38,223 nucleotides of DNA from Lentisphaerota bacterium (GTDB lineage Bacteria; Verrucomicrobiota; Kiritimatiellia; JAAZAB01). A program made the translations under genes and the position numbers. A model generated the notes under the pieces. That model worked only from the letters and a program-made list of their open reading frames with translations. It was not told the origin of the DNA and made no database searches. This document shows positions 33,505 to 38,223 of this stretch, piece by piece. The stretch spans positions 1-38,223 of the forward strand of contig JAAZAB010000323.1 in assembly GCA_012514555.1 (NCBI GenBank), given 5' to 3'. How positions within the stretch are numbered: the first letter of the stretch is position 1; each line of letters opens with the position of its first letter.

Positions 33505-35235
33505 CTAGTCCGTCCCGCCGCCGGTAACGCTCAGGATTTCCTCGATGGTTGAGATGCCGTCCCTCACCCGCTGCAGGCCGACCATGCGCAAGGTGAGCAT
33601 GCCGTTCTCAATCGCTTTTTTGGCTATGGCGCTGGCGTTGGCGTTCTGGAGTACGAGCTGGCGGATGTCGTCGTCAACCATCAGGATTTCCATTATGGAG
33701 GCGCGGCCCTTGAAGCCCGTGTTGTTGCATTTCGGGCAGCCGCCCGCGTCAAAAAGCTGGCAGCCTTCGAACTCTTTCGGGTTCAGCCCGTTCAGGCGGA
33801 AATATTCCAACGGCAGGTCGCGGGGGCTCTTGCAGGCCTGGCAGAGCTTCTTGTACAGGCGCTGGGCCTGGGTCATGATGATGGAGGATGCCAGGAGGAA
33901 TGCCTCGATGCCCATGTCGCGCAGGCGCGTTATGGCTCCCGAAGCGTCATTGGTGTGCAGGGTGCTCAACACAAGGTGCCCGGTGAGCGCCGCCTTGACC
34001 GCAATGGCCGCGGTCTCCTGGTCTCGGATTTCCCCGACCATGACAATATCGGGGTCCTGGCGGAGAATGGCGCGAAGGGCGCTGGAGAATGTCAGCCCCA
34101 CGTCCTCGTTCATCTGGACCTGGTTGATGCCGGGCAGCTGGTATTCGACGGGGTCTTCGGTGGTGACGATGTTCACGTCGATGGTGTTCATGTCCTGGAG
34201 GCAGGAATAAAGTGTCGTGGTCTTGCCGGACCCGGTGGGGCCCGTGACCAGGATGATGCCGTGCGGCTGGTGAATGGCGTAAACAAGCGAGTCGAAGGAT
34301 TTCTGGTCCAGGCCCAGCGCGGAAAGACTGGGGGCGAGGTTGCTCTTGTCCAGGATTCGCATGACGACTTTTTCGCCGAACACCGTTGGAAGCAGGTTGA
34401 CGCGCAAGTCAACCTCCTTGTTCAGCGCGCGGATCTTGAAGCGGCCGTCCTGGGGAATGCGGCGCTCGGCGATGTTCATGTCGCTCATGATCTTCACGCG
34501 GGAAATGATGGCGGCCTGGAGATTCTTCGGGGGGCTTGGAACTTCGAAAAGGTCGCCGTCGATTCGGTACCGCAGCCGGAAGGTTTTTTCCATCGGCTCG
34601 AGGTGAATGTCGCTGGCCCTCCGGCGCAACGCCTCGATCAGGATGGAGTTCACAATGCGGATGACCGGGGCGCCCTCGGCGCTTTCGAGCATCTGGTCGA
34701 TGCTCATGTCATCTTTCTTTTCGTGCCCGACTTCCACGTCGTCTCCGTCGAGCGCATCCTTGAAAACGTCTTCCAGGTCCGTTGACGGTTGTTCTACGAA
34801 CTTGGCGATAAGCTCTTTGACATCTTTTTCCGACGTCACCACCGGGACGATGTCCAGCCCGGTCAGGGCCTTGAGCTCATCCACGGCGCCGGTGTTGAAG
34901 GGGTCGCCAAGCGCCACGGTAAGCGTGCGGCCCGTCTTCGCGAGGGGAACCGCAAGGTGCTTGCGCAGGACTTCTTTTGGAAGGGATTCCAGGAGCTGCG
35001 CGTCAGGCGTGAAGTGGCCGAGGGTTATGGGCTGCATCCCGAGGTATTCGGAGATGGCCAGGGTTATGTCCACCTCGGTGGCCAGTTTTTTTTCGATCAG
35101 GCATTCGTCAAGCCGCTTGCCGCTGCTTGCAATCTCTTCCAGCGCTTTTTGCAGGCCGGCCTGGTCGATGGCCTTGCGCCTGAGAAGAATCGTCGCAATT
35201 TTCCCGCTATATGAATCTTTTTGCTGGGTGGACAT
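33505..35235 (-). CDS. pilB: Type IV pilus assembly / type II secretion ATPase PilB (GspE family)
   Basis: A 576-residue hexameric ATPase that powers pilus extension or pseudopilus assembly. The N-terminal MshEN-type domain is about 1-150, with a helical LLRRKAIDQAGLQKALEE. The core shows EGAPVIRIVN, SDIHLEP, Walker A GPTGSGKTTT (about 333), an Asp box, VGEIRDQETA (Walker B) and STLHTNDA (His box). Zinc-binding cysteines are CQAC and CPKC late in the chain. It is complete and intact, unlike pilC next to it. A weak possible promoter is noted upstream. No pilin, PilT or PilM-Q gene is in the window. Confidence 0.95.
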   Translation of the reverse strand: MSTQQKDSYSGKIATILLRRKAIDQAGLQKALEEIASSGKRLDECLIEKKLATEVDITLAISEYLGMQPITLGHFTPDAQLLESLPKEVLRKHLAVPLAKTGRTLTVALGDPFNTGAVDELKALTGLDIVPVVTSEKDVKELIAKFVEQPSTDLEDVFKDALDGDDVEVGHEKKDDMSIDQMLESAEGAPVIRIVNSILIEALRRRASDIHLEPMEKTFRLRYRIDGDLFEVPSPPKNLQAAIISRVKIMSDMNIAERRIPQDGRFKIRALNKEVDLRVNLLPTVFGEKVVMRILDKSNLAPSLSALGLDQKSFDSLVYAIHQPHGIILVTGPTGSGKTTTLYSCLQDMNTIDVNIVTTEDPVEYQLPGINQVQMNEDVGLTFSSALRAILRQDPDIVMVGEIRDQETAAIAVKAALTGHLVLSTLHTNDASGAITRLRDMGIEAFLLASSIIMTQAQRLYKKLCQACKSPRDLPLEYFRLNGLNPKEFEGCQLFDAGGCPKCNNTGFKGRASIMEILMVDDDIRQLVLQNANASAIAKKAIENGMLTLRMVGLQRVRDGISTIEEILSVTGGGTD

Positions 35236-35464
35236 GAAGTATGGCTCTTAATTTCAAACTCTACCACAAATCCCGCGGCGCGGAAAAGCCTAAAAAGCGG
35301 CCGATCCACGTCAAGGAAAATGTCTTTACCCCCTGCCGGGAATATTTTGTATCCCAGGCATGACGCCTGCTTCTCCGGCCGAATTGCGCGTCAGCGCGCC
35401 GCCAGGGAAAGAAGGCGGGGGTCGGCGGGATATGGGAATGTCACGGGATCCTTTGCGGGAATGT
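35236..35464. other. Intergenic region between the CBM9-like gene and pilB
   Basis: No gene is seen. It holds a possible weak minus-strand -35 TTGACG (35309-35314) without a good -10, and a small hairpin caggc/gcctg at 35355-35369. The pilB promoter cannot be fixed from the sequence. Confidence 0.5.
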
Positions 35465-36646
35465 TCAAGGCTCAAGCTCTATGACGCCAAGGCCTTTCGG
35501 GCTGTTCGCGCCGCGCTCGTCCGCGGACCAGTAAGTCTGTTCCGCATTTCCCGAAGCCTTGTTCCGGTTTATGCGAAGCAGCCATTTTTCGGCGGCTCTC
35601 GGATACTGGGCGCCGACGGCGGCGAACGGGATGGCCAGTTCCAGGCTCCATGCGCGGCCGGCTTTTGAAACGGCATAGCAGAGCCCGGATGGAATCCAGC
35701 GCCCGCCCTGCCGGTCAGGGTGCAATATGCTGCAGCGAGCCGTATTGCCCGGGGTGACCTTTATCGAATAGGCTGGAGAATTTGGGATCTTCCTGGCGAG
35801 GATTATTTCAACAAAGTCCGATTCTCCAAGGAGCGATGCATCCTCGTCGCTGCAGAGTACGCCAAGGTAGAGCATCTCCCTGTCGAAGGTGAGCAGCGCG
35901 GTGGTGTCGTAAACAGCCTGGCCGCCGGAAGCGGAGGAAAAGCCCGAGACCACCGCTGAGCGTTTCCAGGCCGGGTCGGCCAGCGTTCCGTCCACATCCG
36001 GCCGGTTCGTTGTGGGGCGGCCGGTCGCAAACAGGGTCATCTCCGGCGGGTTGTCCCGTGCGGGCGCGGGCGGCCGGTTGTCCGGGGGCGGAGGCTTGGC
36101 CGCCGCCGTCGGTCCGGCCGGTTTGACTTCGGCCGGCTTGCCTCTTTTTGGGGGGGCGCCCGGTTTCGGCGCCTGTGCCGATTCCGGCGCTTCGGATTCG
36201 GACATGTTCAGGCTGAAAATTTTGAACAGCCGCTTGTCGTCCCCGCCCACCAGCCGGAAGTTTATGGAGTAATTTCCGGTTTTGACCGAGGCTTTTGGCG
36301 ACATCGTGACTTCGAAATAAGTGCGCTGGTCCTTCTGGATGGCCATGCGCTTGGGCTTGATGGTGAAATCAAAGACCGGGCTTTCCGCGATGAGGCTGAT
36401 GTCGGCAATGCCGCGGTCCATGTTGTTCTGAAGGAAAATCTTGAAGGTTGTCTTGTCCTTGACCACCAGGTTGTAGGTCTCGGGCTTAACGATGAGCTTG
36501 TCGGCTTGCCGGAACACATTGTCGCTCAAAAGCGCATGGGCGGGCAGACAGAACGCGGCAAGCAACGCCGCTGATGCAACTCGAAACGGTCCTGGCACAA
36601 TTCCGTCCCCGGCGTTTGTTCTTAACCTTGATATCATCCCTTCCAT
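35465..36646 (-). CDS. Secreted protein with a CBM9-like C-terminal domain
   Basis: A 393-residue exported protein. The signal peptide runs to about residue 38 (FCLPAHA). Residues about 50-150 look like an immunoglobulin-like fold (FLQNNMDRGIADISLIAE, MAIQKDQRTYFEV). A proline/alanine-rich flexible linker follows at about 155-200. The C-terminal 190 residues resemble the carbohydrate-binding module 9-like family: VDGTLADPAWKRS, LLTFDREMLYLGVLCSDED, SDFVEIILARK and WSLELAIPFAAVG. Such modules are often found in cell-surface proteins that bind polysaccharides, and no catalytic residues are seen. It lies directly upstream of pilB on the same strand; a link to the pilus is possible but untested. 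A second start at 36637 cannot be excluded. Confidence 0.8.
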   Translation of the reverse strand: MEGMISRLRTNAGDGIVPGPFRVASAALLAAFCLPAHALLSDNVFRQADKLIVKPETYNLVVKDKTTFKIFLQNNMDRGIADISLIAESPVFDFTIKPKRMAIQKDQRTYFEVTMSPKASVKTGNYSINFRLVGGDDKRLFKIFSLNMSESEAPESAQAPKPGAPPKRGKPAEVKPAGPTAAAKPPPPDNRPPAPARDNPPEMTLFATGRPTTNRPDVDGTLADPAWKRSAVVSGFSSASGGQAVYDTTALLTFDREMLYLGVLCSDEDASLLGESDFVEIILARKIPNSPAYSIKVTPGNTARCSILHPDRQGGRWIPSGLCYAVSKAGRAWSLELAIPFAAVGAQYPRAAEKWLLRINRNKASGNAEQTYWSADERGANSPKGLGVIELEP

Positions 36647-36978
36647 TTATCAAAAGGCGCGGGAGCAATCAAGGCAATATTGTGAAGCGCGCGGCAATTT
36701 GCATGGGGCTTCGCCAGGGAAGCCGTGGAAATGAACTGCGCTTGGCCCGGGCTCAGATTTCCGAACGTGTTGCCGCTTTTCCCGGAGAGCGGCTGGACTC
36801 CGCCGCCGCTCATGGCGCAGCCCTTGGGCAATTGCCGCGCCCGGCGGATTTAGCCCGGATTTAGTGTTGCATACTTTCGCCGCGGGACTTATAAAGCAGC
36901 CTGTTCGCATTGGCCGGGCAGTCTGTGCCTCGGCATCAGGTCGCGCGCGGCGGTGAATTGTTCGCGGGAGGATTTGCC
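36647..36978. other. Intergenic region between the CBM9-like gene and gcvH
   Basis: I see no convincing gene. It contains a 9-base direct repeat cggatttag (36845-36853 and 36856-36864) and the gcvH promoter. Open frames on both strands here lack ribosome sites and recognisable domains. Confidence 0.55.
36867..36895 (+). promoter_or_regulatory. gcvH promoter
   Basis: A good -10 TATAAA (36890-36895), 17-bp spacer and a weak -35 TTGCAT (36867-36872). It lies about 83 bases before the start codon. Confidence 0.5.
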
Positions 36979-37368
36979 ATGAATATTCCGGAAGATCTCA
37001 GATACACCAAGTCTCACGAGTGGGCCCGCGACGCCGGGGCATACGTGGAAGTGGGCATATCGGACTTTGCCCAGCACCAGCTTTCGGATGTGACCTACGT
37101 GGACCTGCCCGAGATAGGCAGGCATGTGAATGCCGGCGAAGAGGTCGCGGTTGTCGAATCCATCAAGGCCGCGTCCGATATCTACGCGCCGGTTTCCGGC
37201 GTTGTCGCCGAGGTGAACCCGGCGCTGTCCGAAAAGCCGGAGGCCGTTAACTCGGACCCTTACGGCGAAGGCTGGATGCTTCGCATCACTCCCGACGCCG
37301 GGGGCGGCGAGTTCAATAAATTGCTTTCGGCCGGCGAATATGCCGGGATATGCGAAGCCGGGCATTAG
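36979..37368 (+). CDS. gcvH: Glycine cleavage system H protein
   Basis: A 129-residue lipoyl carrier that shuttles the aminomethyl group between the P, T and L proteins. The lipoylation lysine is in VVESIKAASDIYAPVSG; other hallmarks are YTKSHEW near the start, ISDFAQHQLSDVTYVDLPEIG, and GWMLRI near the end. The start at 36979 has GGGAGGA upstream. Neither gcvT nor gcvP is in the window; H protein also serves lipoate transfer in some bacteria. Its stop codon overlaps that of trmL on the other strand. Confidence 0.97.
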   Translation: MNIPEDLRYTKSHEWARDAGAYVEVGISDFAQHQLSDVTYVDLPEIGRHVNAGEEVAVVESIKAASDIYAPVSGVVAEVNPALSEKPEAVNSDPYGEGWMLRITPDAGGGEFNKLLSAGEYAGICEAGH

Positions 37369-37904
37369 TCGCCGGCCGCCGGGCTTTCTTCGGCGCCGGG
37401 CCCGGCGCGTGACTGGCGGAGCGCTTCGTACAGCGCGATGCCGGCTGCAGTGGCGAGATTGAGCGAGCGCACGCTGCCGCCCTTCATCGGAATGCCCACA
37501 ACGGCCCCGGGATGACCGTCCAGCACGGCGTCCGGCAGCCCCCGGCTTTCACTGCCGAATACGAGGGCATCTCCAGGCTCGATCCGCGCATCGAACAGCG
37601 AGCGCGAACCCCGCGTGCTGAAGAAATGCCGCCGGCATTCAGGCGCCTGCCGAAGGTATTCCGCCCAGCTGCCGTGGCGCCGGATGTCTACTGCCTCCCA
37701 GTAATCCAGCCCGGCGCGCCGCAGCGCGACGTCCGTCAGCCGGAACCCCAGCGGCTCGACCAGGTGCAGGATCGTCCCCGTGGCCGCGCACAGTCGCGCA
37801 ATGTTGCCGGTGTTCGGCGGAATCTCGGGCTCGACAAGCACAATGTGAAAGGGCTTGCACGGCCAGACAAATGGGATTGTATGCCTGCGTGTGTGAGTCT
37901 TCAT
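37365..37904 (-). CDS. trmL: tRNA (cytidine(34)-2'-O)-methyltransferase (TrmL, SPOUT family)
   Basis: A 179-residue SPOUT methyltransferase that 2'-O-methylates the wobble base of leucine tRNAs using S-adenosylmethionine. Motifs: VLVEPEIPPNTGNIARLCA (N-terminal), LVFGSESRGLP and IPMKGGSVRSLNLATA (C-terminal trefoil knot). The second of two tandem ATGs (37904) is better placed, 6 bases after GAGGA. The N terminus is about 15 residues longer than E. coli TrmL. Convergent with gcvH: TAA and TAG overlap at 37365-37368. Confidence 0.93.
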   Translation of the reverse strand: MKTHTRRHTIPFVWPCKPFHIVLVEPEIPPNTGNIARLCAATGTILHLVEPLGFRLTDVALRRAGLDYWEAVDIRRHGSWAEYLRQAPECRRHFFSTRGSRSLFDARIEPGDALVFGSESRGLPDAVLDGHPGAVVGIPMKGGSVRSLNLATAAGIALYEALRQSRAGPGAEESPAAGD

Positions 37905-38223
37905 CATACGTCCTCGAGCCGGGAGGCGCCGCCCGCCGTCGAAAGCCGCTGGCGAAAGCTCGGGTATTCGGCCCGGATTTTGCAGTCACCGCTGCATTCA
38001 GGCCGGACGGATGCTACGCGGGCGAACCGGGCCGGGCAAGCTCCAATTGCATTCAGCGTAACTACTCAGGTAGCCGCCCCAAAGAGCCATGGGGACAAGC
38101 CATGGGGACAGACAATCTGTTCTCCGGAGGGAACGCGCTTGCCTCTTCTGTAGCGCGCCACGGCGTGGCGCGATTTCACAGCCTCCTGGGAGCGCGGCCG
38201 TCCCGGCCGCCGTTTTATGAGGA
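37905..38223. other. Non-coding tail with short repeats and hairpins
   Basis: No gene is seen. It contains cccggattttgc (37972-37983), matching the start of the dispersed repeat; a perfect 13-base tandem duplication agccatggggaca (38085-38097 and 38098-38110); a small hairpin acaga/tctgt (38108-38120); an 8-bp stem cgcgccac/gtggcgcg (38154-38172); and a 6-bp stem gcggcc/ggccgc (38194-38210) shortly followed by tttt. It looks like accumulated intergenic repeat elements; the window ends inside it. Confidence 0.6.

Noticed and set aside
37972-38020. Third copy of the dispersed repeat
   Set aside because: Only the first 12 bases match exactly; the rest diverges too much to call a copy by eye.
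1-38223. CRISPR array, prophage or insertion sequence
   Set aside because: No regularly spaced repeats, integrase, transposase or phage genes were recognised anywhere in the window.

Overview
The window (38.2 kb, roughly 60-65% GC) is a gene-dense bacterial chromosome segment with almost no mobile DNA. The organism has a Gram-negative envelope: an LpxL/HtrB-type lipid A acyltransferase, LolC/LolD lipoprotein-export subunits, an OmpA-like protein with a peptidoglycan-binding domain, and type IV pilus/type II secretion PilB-PilC. It also has the McsA-McsB-ClpC arginine-phosphorylation proteolysis set, best known from Firmicutes, and a complete archaeal-type DNA topoisomerase VI. The run lysS-lolC-lolD-(ilvE)-mcsA-mcsB-clpC, the GHL10 glycoside-hydrolase-like exoprotein and the CBM9-like exoprotein suggest a PVC-related lineage (Kiritimatiellota/Lentisphaerota/Omnitrophota-like). 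This is an inference; nothing here fixes the taxonomy.

Layout. Positions 1-5819 (minus strand) form a five-gene operon: top6B, top6A, a GHMP kinase very like plant glucuronokinase, galU and a polytopic membrane protein. An imperfect hairpin repeat lies beyond it at 14-113. Positions 6048-8486 encode a secreted GHL10 protein, followed by tRNA-Cys with its own promoter, a lytic transglycosylase and a small membrane protein. Positions 9710-10288 hold a cold-shock-type RRM gene with a long structured leader and a strong terminator. Positions 10322-12306 (minus) are a LexA/UmuD-like repressor and a Y-family polymerase; an SOS-type operator fills the promoter spacer.

Positions 12508-23865 (plus) are a long colinear block: ispD, metallophosphoesterase, 2[4Fe-4S] ferredoxin, lysS, lolC, lolD, ilvE, mcsA, mcsB, clpC and lpxL-like, many with overlapping stop/start codons. 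Positions 23888-25324 are an ompA-like gene with its own promoter and a downstream hairpin. Positions 25378-27632 hold half of a dispersed repeat, a Tat-exported DUF362 protein and an unusual NapH-NapG-like iron-sulfur fusion. Positions 27683-35235 (minus) form a six-gene run: pilB, pilC (apparently frameshifted), rfbB, a 51-codon ORF, yihY with a C-terminal winged-helix-like extension, and uvrD/pcrA. Positions 35465-36646 (minus) encode a secreted CBM9-like protein. gcvH (plus) and trmL (minus) converge with overlapping stop codons, and the last 300 bases are non-coding with short repeats and hairpins.

The most unusual items are the bacterial Topo VI operon, its linkage to a glucuronokinase-GalU pair that could make UDP-glucuronate from free glucuronate, the NapH/NapG fusion beside a Tat-dependent DUF362 protein, and the SOS operator inside the lexA-dinB promoter.
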